Part shown: positions 16,430-23,944 of the stretch, piece by piece
How the letters are laid out: the number at the start of each line of letters is the position of its first letter
Position numbering within the stretch: position 1 is the stretch's first letter
Source of the DNA: Streptomyces aurantiacus JA 4570
Lineage (GTDB): Bacteria > Actinomycetota > Actinomycetes > Streptomycetales > Streptomycetaceae
Length of the DNA stretch: 33,383 bases
Direction of reading: 5' to 3'
Assembly: GCF_000414115.1 (NCBI RefSeq)
Contig: NZ_AOPZ01000027.1
Coordinates: 1 to 33,383 of the forward strand
Notes under the pieces: model-generated
Databases searched by the model: none
What the model was told of the DNA's origin: nothing
Seen by the model: only the letters and a program-made list of their open reading frames with translations
Position numbers and translations under genes: made by a program

Positions 16430-17181
16430 GCAGTGGGCTCCTTGAGCGGGGTCAGCAGGATGTCGTTGGCGCCGGCGGCGAGCAGGGTGCGGTCGGGCAC
16501 CTCGCGCCAGCGCGGGTCGTCGTCGTACGGCTCGGAGGCCACGACGGTGGAGCGGCCCGGATCGGCGAGATACCAGAGGGTGTCGCCCCAGGCTGTCGCG
16601 GCGATCGTCTCGCCGTCGGTGAGCAACAGGTTCAGGCGGGACGCGGGCGCCGCGCGGGCGACCTCGACGGTGATGTCGCCGAGTGCCTGGGCCGGCTCGT
16701 CGCCGCGCCGCAGGCGCTCCAGGACCAGCGCCCACACCAGGGCCGAGTCGCAGCGGGCCTCCAGGGACAGCAGGTCGGCGGGGGCCAGCCCGGTCGCCAC
16801 CGGGGCGAGCGAGTCGGGCCAGCCGGACACCGCGCCGTTGTGGCTGAACAGCCAGGGTCCCGCGGCGAACGGCGCCGCCGCGGCCTCCCCGTCCGCGCCC
16901 GCGAGGGTCGCGTCGCGCACGGCGGCGAGCACCGCGCCGGACCGCACCACGCGGGCCAGGTCGGCGAACGACTGGTCGGCCCAGATCGGCCCGGCACGGC
17001 GGTAGCGGGCCGGCACCGGATCGCCGTCCGCGTACCAGCCCACCCCGAAACCGTCCGCGTTGACCGTCCCGTACCGCTGTCTGCGCGGCGCCCACGACTG
17101 CCGGAAGAGGCTGTGCGCGGGCTCCACGAGCAGCGCGCCGAGGGCCTGCGGCTCGCCGAGGAACGCGAGGTGACGGCACAT
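16426..17181 (-). CDS. egtC: Gamma-glutamyl-hercynylcysteine sulfoxide amidohydrolase EgtC
   Basis: A 251-residue class II glutamine amidotransferase-like Ntn hydrolase. The chain begins MCRHLAFLGEP, so Cys2 becomes the N-terminal nucleophile after Met removal. NADGFGVGWYADG, LFSHNGAVSGWP and CDSALVWALVL are the expected substrate-pocket segments. It removes the glutamyl group from gamma-glutamyl-hercynylcysteine sulfoxide. The ATG at 17181 shares one base with the egtB stop (TGATG), and its own stop overlaps egtD. Confidence 0.95.
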   Translation of the reverse strand: MCRHLAFLGEPQALGALLVEPAHSLFRQSWAPRRQRYGTVNADGFGVGWYADGDPVPARYRRAGPIWADQSFADLARVVRSGAVLAAVRDATLAGADGEAAAAPFAAGPWLFSHNGAVSGWPDSLAPVATGLAPADLLSLEARCDSALVWALVLERLRRGDEPAQALGDITVEVARAAPASRLNLLLTDGETIAATAWGDTLWYLADPGRSTVVASEPYDDDPRWREVPDRTLLAAGANDILLTPLKEPTA

Positions 17182-18545
17182 CAGACGAGCCCCTGGGCGG
17201 TCTCGGCGGCCGTGACGTCGCGTGCCGTGCGGAAGCCGGAGAATATCTGCCGCCGCACCGGGTGGTCCCAGTTGCGGAACGTGCCCCGGCAGGCCACGGC
17301 GTCCACGGAGAAGGCGCCGCCGCGCAGCACCTTGTAGTCGCCGCCGAAGAAGACTTCCGAGTACTCGCGGTAGGGGAAGGCGACGAAGCCCGGATAGGGC
17401 AGGAAGTCGCTCGCCGTCCACTCCCACACGTCGCCGATCAACTGCCGTACGCCGAGCGGCGACTCGCCCTGCGGATAGCTGCCCGCGGGCGCCGGGCGCA
17501 GATGGCGCTGGCCCAGGTTCGCGCGGTCCGGCGTCGGGTCTGCGTCGCCCCACGGGTAGCGCGTCGACCGGTCCTCGCCCGGATCGTGACGCGCGGCCTT
17601 CTCCCACTCGGCCTCCGTCGGCAGCCGCCGCCCGGCCCAGCGCGCGTACGCGTCCGCCTCGTACCAGCTCACGTGCAGCACCGGCTCGTCGTCCGGCACC
17701 GGTTCGAGGGTGCCGAAGCGGCGCCGCAGCCACTGGCCCGCCTCGCGCCGCCAGAACAGCGGCGCCGTGAGCTTGTTGCGGCGCACCGTCTCCCAGCCGC
17801 GCTCGTGCCACCAGCGCGGCTCGTCGTAGCCGCCCGCGTCGATGAAGCGCTGGTACGCGGCGTTGGTGACCGGCGTGGTGTCGATGAAGAACGGCTCCAC
17901 CAGGCGCCGGTGCGCGGGGCGTTCGTTGTCGAGCGCCCACGGCTCCGCGGACGTGCCCATCATGAACGGGCCGCCGGGAACCAGGACTTCGGAAGGCCCG
18001 GTGAACGGGGGTGCGGGATCCGGGTCCGGGGCGGTGAGCGCCGGGGCGCCCGCCCGCAGCTGATGGGTGATCAGCATCGTCTCGTCGTGCTGCTGTTCGT
18101 GCTGCGCGATCATGCCGAAGGCGAAGCCCGCGTCGGTGAGCCGCGAGCCGTGGAACGGGGCGCTCTCCAGGACGTCGAGGGCGCGGCCGCGTACGTCGGC
18201 GGCGTAGCGGCGGGCCTCGTCGGGGGCGAGCAGCGGCAGCGAGGGGCGGGCCGCACGGGGGTGCTCGAACGCGTCGTACAGCGAATCGATCTCGGGGCGC
18301 AGTGCCTCACGGCCGCCGACCGCGCGCAGCAGCCACTGCTCCTCCTGGTTGCCGATGTGCGCGAGATCCCACACCAGTGGGGACATCAACGGCGAGTGCT
18401 GGGCGGTCAGTTCGGGGTCCTCCACGCAGGACGTGAGGAGGGCGGTGCGTTCCCGGGCGGCGAGCAGCGCGGTCTGCGCGCGCGCCCGCAGGGCCTCGGG
18501 GTCGGTCGGGGAGCCGTGCTGGGGTCCCGTCGTGGAACCGGTCAT
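17181..18545 (-). CDS. egtB: Hercynine oxygenase (sulfoxide synthase) EgtB
   Basis: A 454-residue non-heme iron enzyme joining hercynine and gamma-glutamylcysteine with O2 to form the sulfoxide. An N-terminal DinB-like four-helix domain supplies the three-histidine iron site: His63 in WDLAHIGNQEEQW, and His149 and His153 in HEQQHDET (HX3HXE). The C-terminal formylglycine-generating-enzyme-like domain shows GGPFMMGTS, RLPTEAEWEKAARH, GDVWEWTASDF and LRGGAF. Length is typical. The start at 18545 overlaps the egtA stop as ATGA. Confidence 0.96.
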   Translation of the reverse strand: MTGSTTGPQHGSPTDPEALRARAQTALLAARERTALLTSCVEDPELTAQHSPLMSPLVWDLAHIGNQEEQWLLRAVGGREALRPEIDSLYDAFEHPRAARPSLPLLAPDEARRYAADVRGRALDVLESAPFHGSRLTDAGFAFGMIAQHEQQHDETMLITHQLRAGAPALTAPDPDPAPPFTGPSEVLVPGGPFMMGTSAEPWALDNERPAHRRLVEPFFIDTTPVTNAAYQRFIDAGGYDEPRWWHERGWETVRRNKLTAPLFWRREAGQWLRRRFGTLEPVPDDEPVLHVSWYEADAYARWAGRRLPTEAEWEKAARHDPGEDRSTRYPWGDADPTPDRANLGQRHLRPAPAGSYPQGESPLGVRQLIGDVWEWTASDFLPYPGFVAFPYREYSEVFFGGDYKVLRGGAFSVDAVACRGTFRNWDHPVRRQIFSGFRTARDVTAAETAQGLV

Positions 18546-19849
18546 CGGTGTGCGTCCTTCCCGGGCAGGGGTGCCCCGTGTGCGTGCTCCTCGTCGAGCA
18601 GGTCGTCGGCGGGGCAGCGCCCGCGTGCGACATACCGGTCGGCGTGCGCCGCGACGGCCGTCAGCACGCGGGCGTCGGCGCCGAGCCGCGGCAGCGCGTC
18701 GAGCGCGGCGGCGAAACAGGCCGTGGCGGCCTCGTGCAGCTCCGGATCGGCGAGGCCGTGCCGGGCCGCGTCCAGCCACAGCGGGCTGTGCGGCGGCGGT
18801 GTCGCGCCCGCCCGCTCGGCCAGCGGCTTGACCGTGCGGTAGGTCGTCTCGGCGGCACCCGGATCGTCGAACAGCGCGCTCGTCACCGCGAGCGGGACGA
18901 TCCAGCCGTCCTCGCCGGGCTGCGCGTCGACCATCCGCAGCTCCAGGTGGCCGCGCGGTCTGACCGGCGGGAACAGCGTGGTGAGGTGGTAGTCGAGGTC
19001 GTCCCGGGTGGGCGGCCTCGGCTCGCCGGAGCGGGCCCAGGACCGCAGGGTCAGCCCGTCCGGCACCAGCCAGGGAGCGGTGTCGGCGCGCACGCACATC
19101 ACCGGCGTGTCCAGGGCGTGCCGTGTCCAGGCGGCCCGCGGCTCCTCGTCGAGCGCGGGCGCCCCCGACCTGCCGGGGTCGATGCCCGCCCACACGGCCT
19201 GCCGCGTGGAGCGCCAGCCGGTGCGGCGGCCGTCCTGCAGCGGGGAGTTGGCGAACGCGGCGACCAGCACGGGGCCGAGCAGGTGCGCGAGCCGCCAGCG
19301 GCGCGCGTAGCCCAGCGGCCCCGGCTCCTCGTACCCCGCGTCCAGGCAGATCTGCACCGACGCCGTGGAGCACATCATGCGCCGGCCCGCGTCGCCCGCG
19401 CGGTCCAGCCAGCACTCCATGGCCTCGTAGCGCGGCTCGTGCAGGATGCGGGCCGGGGCGCGCCACGGATCGGCGCCGAGGCCGGTGAGGGTGAGATCCA
19501 GGGGTCTGAGGGTGTCGCGTACGACGGCCAGATCGGCCGATACGGTCGACACGCACTCCATGAGCGACGCGGCGGGCAGCGAGCTGAGCTCAAGCTGGCC
19601 GCCGGGTTCGACGGTCACCGCGGAGTGCAGGGACTTGGTCCGCAGGGCCGCGCGGGCGGCTTCGACGCGGGCGGACGACACGGGGACGCTGGGCGCGTCC
19701 GGGGCGTGCAGGAGCCATTCCAGCTCCACACCGGTAGTGGTGGGCGGGCCCGTCTTGAAGCAGATGCCGCGCACCAGCGCCTCGATCTCCGCCTCGGTCA
19801 CGGCGTCGCCGACCCGGGCGCGGCGGTTCGTACAGTCTCCCTCGGGCAT
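18542..19849 (-). CDS. egtA: Glutamate-cysteine ligase EgtA
   Basis: A 435-residue carboxylate-amine ligase related to GshA-type glutamate-cysteine ligases, making gamma-glutamylcysteine for EgtB. Visible family elements are GVELEWLLHAPD near the N-terminus (metal-binding Glu), EPGGQLELSSLP (glutamate binding), MMCSTASVQICLDAG and RGHLELRMVDAQPG. The ATG at 19849 has AGGAGG nine bases upstream; in-frame sequence further upstream lacks an RBS and is not family-like. It heads the operon egtABCD, whose genes overlap by 1-4 bases. Streptomyces make mycothiol rather than glutathione, so the product here is for ergothioneine. Confidence 0.95.
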   Translation of the reverse strand: MPEGDCTNRRARVGDAVTEAEIEALVRGICFKTGPPTTTGVELEWLLHAPDAPSVPVSSARVEAARAALRTKSLHSAVTVEPGGQLELSSLPAASLMECVSTVSADLAVVRDTLRPLDLTLTGLGADPWRAPARILHEPRYEAMECWLDRAGDAGRRMMCSTASVQICLDAGYEEPGPLGYARRWRLAHLLGPVLVAAFANSPLQDGRRTGWRSTRQAVWAGIDPGRSGAPALDEEPRAAWTRHALDTPVMCVRADTAPWLVPDGLTLRSWARSGEPRPPTRDDLDYHLTTLFPPVRPRGHLELRMVDAQPGEDGWIVPLAVTSALFDDPGAAETTYRTVKPLAERAGATPPPHSPLWLDAARHGLADPELHEAATACFAAALDALPRLGADARVLTAVAAHADRYVARGRCPADDLLDEEHAHGAPLPGKDAHR

Positions 19850-20087
19850 GTCGGGGATCCTCCTGTTCCGGTCCGCCCGGACGAACTGCCCGGGCAGCGC
19901 TCGTAACACCCAAGACCGTGAAGCTATTTCGCACAAGAGTGCCCTCATGGCCGGGAAATGCTGTTGCGACGGCAGACAGGCACGGCACACCGTCTGTTCA
20001 TGTTCGGCATGGGGGAGCTGTATCCGTACGGGGCCACGTCCAGGATGCGGGACCGGGCGGCGCACGGCACGCGGAGCGTGGCGCCTG

Positions 20088-20423
20088 TCAGGCCGGGCCC
20101 TGCTCGATGCGGTACTGGTCCGCCAGCTCGTCGAAGGTGTCGGTGACGGCCCCGCTCAGTGCGGCGGGGTGCGCCGCGCCGACGAACTCCTGCACCCGGT
20201 CCCTGACCTCGGCGGCCTTCTCCGCGCTCGCGAAGATGCCGAGCACGAGGACCCGCTCCGGAGCGTCCTCGCCCCGCTCGTCGCGCAGCGTGAACCCCCA
20301 CGGCACCTCGCAGGGGCCCTCGTGGTCCTCGACCGGACAAAGCAGCCGCGCCAGTGGTTCCTGGAGGGCGAGCGCCGCGTCCGTCCCGGCGCATCCGTGG
20401 ATGTGGATTTCGTAGATCTGCAC
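20088..20423 (-). CDS. Hypothetical small protein
   Basis: A 111-residue cytoplasmic-looking protein I cannot assign. It begins VQIYEIHIHGCAGTDAALAL, has two Cys in the first third (Cys11, and Cys in LLCPVEDHEGPC with a further Cys), a central FTLRDERGEDAPERVLVLGIF strand region, and an amphipathic C-terminal helix region. The GTG at 20423 is chosen because a TACCGT -10 (20431-20436, minus strand) ends 7 bases before it, which suggests a leaderless message; the frame continues upstream as a shadow of other sequence. It stands between the egtA promoter region and the amidase, on their strand. Confidence 0.6.
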   Translation of the reverse strand: MQIYEIHIHGCAGTDAALALQEPLARLLCPVEDHEGPCEVPWGFTLRDERGEDAPERVLVLGIFASAEKAAEVRDRVQEFVGAAHPAALSGAVTDTFDELADQYRIEQGPA

Positions 20424-20503
20424 GCCCTGGACGGTAGGCGGGCGGGGCGGCGGCCGCACCGGATTTTCGGCGGAACCGGGGTTCTCGGCGGAGGCCCGCC
20501 GCG

Positions 20504-21925
20504 TCACGGCGCCGCCTGCGTGTCCGCCAGCGGCGTCGGCCACTGCTCGTGCCAGCGGAGGTCGTCCTCCAGCTGGGCCGCGAGGGAGATCAGCAGGGGC
20601 TCGCTGCCCGCGGGGCCGAGGAGCTGGGCGCCCACGGGCAGGCCGCCCGCCACCCGGCCCGCGGGCACGTTCACGCCGGGCCAGCCGAGCACGTTCCACG
20701 GCCACGCGTACGGGCAGGCCGCGATCATCGCCTGGTCGGTGCGCCAGCCGCTGAGCCCGGCCATCGTGCCGACGCGCGGGGGCGGGGTCGCCGTCGTGGG
20801 CGCGAGCACCACGTCGTACGTGTCGAAGACCGCGCCCACCCGCCGGTGCAGGGTGGCCTCCGCGCGGCGCGAGAGGCGCAGGGGCGCGCCGCCGAGCAGC
20901 TTCCCCAGGCGCGCGGCCTCCTTGGTGCGCCGGTCGAGCCGCGAGGGGTCCGGCACCTCGCGCACCCAGTCGGCGACGCCCGCCGTGGCCCGCGGCACGA
21001 AGGCGAGGCCGATCTGGCCGTACCGCGGATCGGCCTCCGCCACCTCGTGGCCCAGCGCCGTCAGCCGCTCCGCGAGCGCCACGACCTTGCCGCGCACCAG
21101 CGGATGCAGACGCTTGGGCGTCGCCGTGAACGGCATGCCCAGGGACAGCGCGATCCGCAGCCGTCCCGGCTCGCGCGTCGCGGCCTCGGCGGCGCGGATC
21201 GCGGGCGGCTGGTGCAGATCGGCGTCGTGGTTGCCGCTCGCCGAGTCCAGGAGCAGCGCGGCGTCCGCGACCGTACGGGCCAGCGGGCCGTTGACGGTGA
21301 TGCCGTTGAACGCCTCCGGCCACGGCCACGTCGAGATGCGCCCGCGCTGCGGCTTGATCCCGACCAGATGCGTCCACGCCGCCGGTATCCGCACCGAGCC
21401 CGCCCCGTCCGAGCCCAGCGCCGCCGGCACCAGACCCGCGGCGACCGCGGCCGCGGAGCCGCCCGAAGAGCCGCCCGGCGTGTGCCCCGTGTGCCAGGGA
21501 TTGCGGGTGTCGCCGAAGGCCGGGCCCTCCGTGAACGGCCACTGCCCCAGCTCGCACGTGTTGGTCTTGCCGACGATCACCGCCCCGGCCGCCCGCAGCC
21601 GGCGCACCGCCTCCGCGTCCTCGGCCTTCGGCGGGAAGTCGCCGGGGCAGCCGAAGGCGGTGGGCTCGCCCGCCACGTCGGTGTCGTCCTTCACCGCGAG
21701 CGGCACGCCGAGCAGCGGCCCCCGCCCGCCCGCCGCCAACTCCCGGTCGGCGGCGTCCGCTTCGGCGAGCGCCGCCTCGGCGCGCACCACGCGGAACGCG
21801 TTGAGCACGGGCTGCGCCGCCTCGATCCGGGCCAGGGCGCGCTCGGTCAACTCCCGCGCGGACACCTCGCCCTCGGCCAGGGCACGGGCGGTCTCCGCGA
21901 GGCCGGCGGAACGGTCGGCGGTCAT
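20504..21925 (-). CDS. Amidase signature family hydrolase
   Basis: A 473-residue amidase-signature enzyme hydrolysing carboxamides. The Ser-cisSer-Lys triad is complete: Lys79 in GVPLAVKDDTDV, Ser153 in TPGGSSGGSAAAVAAG and the nucleophile Ser177 in GAGSVRIPAA. The usual D-T-G-G-S is D-G-A-G-S here. The family also includes GatA, but GatB and GatC neighbours are absent and the chain is closer to stand-alone amidases. Substrate is unknown. The ATG at 21925 has GGAGGTTCCCCC upstream. A TACCG-AA-CGGTA palindrome lies 83 bases upstream and may control it. Confidence 0.92.
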   Translation of the reverse strand: MTADRSAGLAETARALAEGEVSARELTERALARIEAAQPVLNAFRVVRAEAALAEADAADRELAAGGRGPLLGVPLAVKDDTDVAGEPTAFGCPGDFPPKAEDAEAVRRLRAAGAVIVGKTNTCELGQWPFTEGPAFGDTRNPWHTGHTPGGSSGGSAAAVAAGLVPAALGSDGAGSVRIPAAWTHLVGIKPQRGRISTWPWPEAFNGITVNGPLARTVADAALLLDSASGNHDADLHQPPAIRAAEAATREPGRLRIALSLGMPFTATPKRLHPLVRGKVVALAERLTALGHEVAEADPRYGQIGLAFVPRATAGVADWVREVPDPSRLDRRTKEAARLGKLLGGAPLRLSRRAEATLHRRVGAVFDTYDVVLAPTTATPPPRVGTMAGLSGWRTDQAMIAACPYAWPWNVLGWPGVNVPAGRVAGGLPVGAQLLGPAGSEPLLISLAAQLEDDLRWHEQWPTPLADTQAAP

Positions 21926-22273
21926 GTGGGGGAACCTCCGGTCGGGCGGCGTGCGGGCGCGGGCGCGTGGTGGGGGACGTGGCGGGGGCCGCCCGGTCGG
22001 GCAGGTTTACCGAACGGTAGCCTCCGGCGGCCCAACGCGGTATCCGGATGGGGGAGTTCGCGCCGCCCGCCGGGTGCGGCGGACTTCCGCGGCGGCGCGC
22101 GGGAGCGGCGTGCGACGCCCCCTCAGAGCCGTGCGTGCGCCGTCGCGGGCGTGTGTGACGGGTCGCGCGACCAGGCGGTTCGCCGTGCGCGGCCATGCCC
22201 CGGCGCCTGCCCGGCAGCGCCCCCGCGCCCGCCTGGGTGCGCCCCGGGGCAGTCTGGAAGGATTGCGCTCGTC
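21926..22273. other. Divergent intergenic region between amidase and LacI genes
   Basis: These 348 bases hold no supportable gene. They contain the TetR-type palindrome at 22008-22019 with a TACCGT -10 candidate for the amidase on the minus strand, and a GGAAGGA ribosome site at about 22256 for the LacI gene. The rest is very GC-rich with nothing I can name. Long open frames cross it but have no coding character of their own. Confidence 0.6.
22008..22019. promoter_or_regulatory. TetR-type palindrome
   Basis: TACCGAACGGTA has perfect 5-base arms around AA. TACCGnnCGGTA is a common shape for TetR-family operators in actinomycetes. It overlaps a TACCGT -10 candidate for the amidase. No TetR gene is in the window, so the regulator would be distant. 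Confidence 0.4.
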
Positions 22274-23371
22274 ATGGTGCAGATACCGAAGCAGCAGCCC
22301 GCGCCGGGGCCGGCGCCGGACGCGCCGAGCCCCCCGCCCGACTCCGTGCCGCAGGGCACCTCGCACTCCACCCCGCACTCCGTCCCGACGAGCGCCGACG
22401 TCGCCCGCCTCGCGGGCGTCTCCCGCGCCACCGTCAGCTACGTCCTGAACAACACCAGCGCCGTCCGGATCAGCGAGCCCACCCGCCGCCGGGTGCACGC
22501 GGCCGCCAAGGAACTCGGCTACGTCCCGCACGCCGCCGCCCGCAGCCTGCGCGCCGGGCACACCCGCATGGTCCTCATGCCCACCCCGCAGATCGCCGTG
22601 GGCCCGCTGTTCAGCCAGTTCTTCAACGAACTCCAATGGGCGCTCAGCCGGTTCGACTACACGGTCGTGCAGTACGGCAGCCTCGGCCTGACCGGCGAGG
22701 AGGCCGCCCGCGCCTGGGCCGAGCTGCGCCCCGTCGCCGTCCTCGCGCCCGACGCCACCGCGCTCGGCGCCCGCGGCGTCGCGGTCCTGAAACGCTCCGG
22801 CGCCAAGGCGGTCTTCACCCTCGGCCCGCAGCGGGCGGACGGCGCGCACGCCCTGCTCATGGACCAGCGCCTGGTCGGCCGCGCCGCCGCCGAACACCTG
22901 CTGGCCGGCGGCCGCCGCCGCATCGGCGTCGTCGTCCCCGAGGAACCCGGCCTCGAAGCCTTCTCCCGGCCGCGCCTCGACGGCGTACGCGCCGCCGTGC
23001 GGGCCGCGGGCGACGACGAGGTGACCGAGCTGCCCCTCGCCTACACGGAGGACTCCGCGGCCCGCATCGCCGACCACTGGTCCGCGTTCGGCCTCGACGC
23101 CGTGTTCGCGTACAACGACGAGTACGCGATGCTCCTGATGCGCGCCCTCCAGGACCGGGACATCCGCGTCCCCGACGAGGTGGCCGTCGTCGGCGCCGAC
23201 GACCTGATGCTGGGCCGGCTGCTGCGCCCGCGCCTGAGCAGCGTCCGCATCGAGCTGCCCTCGGGCCGTGGCCTCGCGGAGCTGGTCGACCGGGTGGTGC
23301 GCGAACCCGGCGGCCAACCCGAGGTGCACGACGTACTCGGAGCGAGCGTCGTGCACCGCGAGTCGAGCTGA
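22274..23371 (+). CDS. LacI-family transcriptional regulator
   Basis: A 365-residue LacI-family regulator. A Pro/Ser-rich N-terminal extension of about 38 residues precedes the helix-turn-helix (SADVARLAGVSRATVSYVLN) and the hinge helix region ending AARSLRAG. The periplasmic-binding-protein-like effector domain follows (KAVFTLGPQR, GGRRRIGVVVPEEPG, LDAVFAYNDEYAMLLMRALQD, VAVVGADDLMLGRLLRPRLSSV). The ATG at 22274 follows GGAAGGA at about 11 bases. It is divergent from the amidase, which may be its target, but the palindrome there is not of LacI shape. Confidence 0.93.
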   Translation: MVQIPKQQPAPGPAPDAPSPPPDSVPQGTSHSTPHSVPTSADVARLAGVSRATVSYVLNNTSAVRISEPTRRRVHAAAKELGYVPHAAARSLRAGHTRMVLMPTPQIAVGPLFSQFFNELQWALSRFDYTVVQYGSLGLTGEEAARAWAELRPVAVLAPDATALGARGVAVLKRSGAKAVFTLGPQRADGAHALLMDQRLVGRAAAEHLLAGGRRRIGVVVPEEPGLEAFSRPRLDGVRAAVRAAGDDEVTELPLAYTEDSAARIADHWSAFGLDAVFAYNDEYAMLLMRALQDRDIRVPDEVAVVGADDLMLGRLLRPRLSSVRIELPSGRGLAELVDRVVREPGGQPEVHDVLGASVVHRESS

Positions 23372-23431
23372 CCGGGCGGGCGGCCGGGACGGGCGATCAG
23401 GCGATCGAGCCGGACGGGCGGCCGCCTCCGC

Positions 23432-23827
23432 CTACTGCTCCGCGCCGCCCGCCTGCGCCTGCGCCTGCTGCTCGGCGACGGACTTGCGTACCTCGTCCAT
23501 GTCGAGCTTGCGGGCCTGGCCGATGACGTCCTCCAGGGCCTCCGCCGGCAGCGCGCCGGGCTGCGCGAACACCGCGACCTGATCGCGGACGATCATCAGC
23601 GTCGGGATCGACTGGATGCCGAACGCGGCCGCCAGCTCCGGCTGCGCCTCCGTGTCGACCTTGCCGAAGATCAGGTCGGGATTGGCCTCCGCGGCCTTCT
23701 CGTACACCGGGGCGAACTGGCGGCAGGGCCCGCACCAGGTCGCCCAGAAGTCGATCAGGACGAAGTCGTTGTCCGTCATCGTCTGGTCGAAGTTTTCCTT
23801 CGTGAGCTCCACTGTCGTGCTGCTCAT
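23432..23827 (-). CDS. trxC: Thioredoxin
   Basis: A 131-residue thioredoxin with the active-site WCGPC (Cys32, Cys35) in DFWATWCGPCRQFAPVYE and the cis-proline loop SIPTLMI. It reduces protein disulfides in the cytoplasm using thioredoxin reductase encoded elsewhere. The C-terminus extends about 20 residues past the domain as a Gln/Ala-rich tail (QQAQAQAGG). A sigma-R type promoter, GGAAT-N18-GTT, lies 42-67 bases upstream, so induction by thiol-oxidative stress is expected. I recall trxC of S. coelicolor being a sigma-R target in the same setting; the symbol rests on that recollection. Confidence 0.95.
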   Translation of the reverse strand: MSSTTVELTKENFDQTMTDNDFVLIDFWATWCGPCRQFAPVYEKAAEANPDLIFGKVDTEAQPELAAAFGIQSIPTLMIVRDQVAVFAQPGALPAEALEDVIGQARKLDMDEVRKSVAEQQAQAQAGGAEQ

Positions 23828-23868
23828 GGTCTGTCTCTCTTCCTGATGAGGGCGAAGCCGTCGTGCAC

Positions 23869-23894
23869 AACGGCCGGGGCGACGGCCGTATTCC
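23869..23894 (-). promoter_or_regulatory. Sigma-R type promoter of the thioredoxin gene
   Basis: On the minus strand GGAAT (23894-23890) and GTT (23871-23869) are exactly 18 bases apart, matching the GGAAT-N18-GTT consensus of the SigR/RsrA disulfide-stress system. The start of transcription would be about 36 bases before the thioredoxin ATG. Confidence 0.85.
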
Positions 23895-23932
23895 GCGCGC
23901 GTACCCATGTGGCCACGCCGCACACCTGGGAC

Positions 23933-23938
23933 CAGACT
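23933..23938 (+). promoter_or_regulatory. Candidate -10 for the disulfide oxidoreductase, leaderless
   Basis: CAGACT ends 6 bases before the ATG at 23945, with no Shine-Dalgarno sequence between. No clear -35 is present. This is weaker than the sigma-R promoter on the other strand. Confidence 0.35.
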
Positions 23939-23944
23939 GTCCTC

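Noticed and set aside
20549..22273. Open frame upstream of and in frame with the LacI gene
   Set aside because: It is antisense to the amidase and crosses the divergent promoter region; the LacI helix-turn-helix and RBS set the start at 22274.
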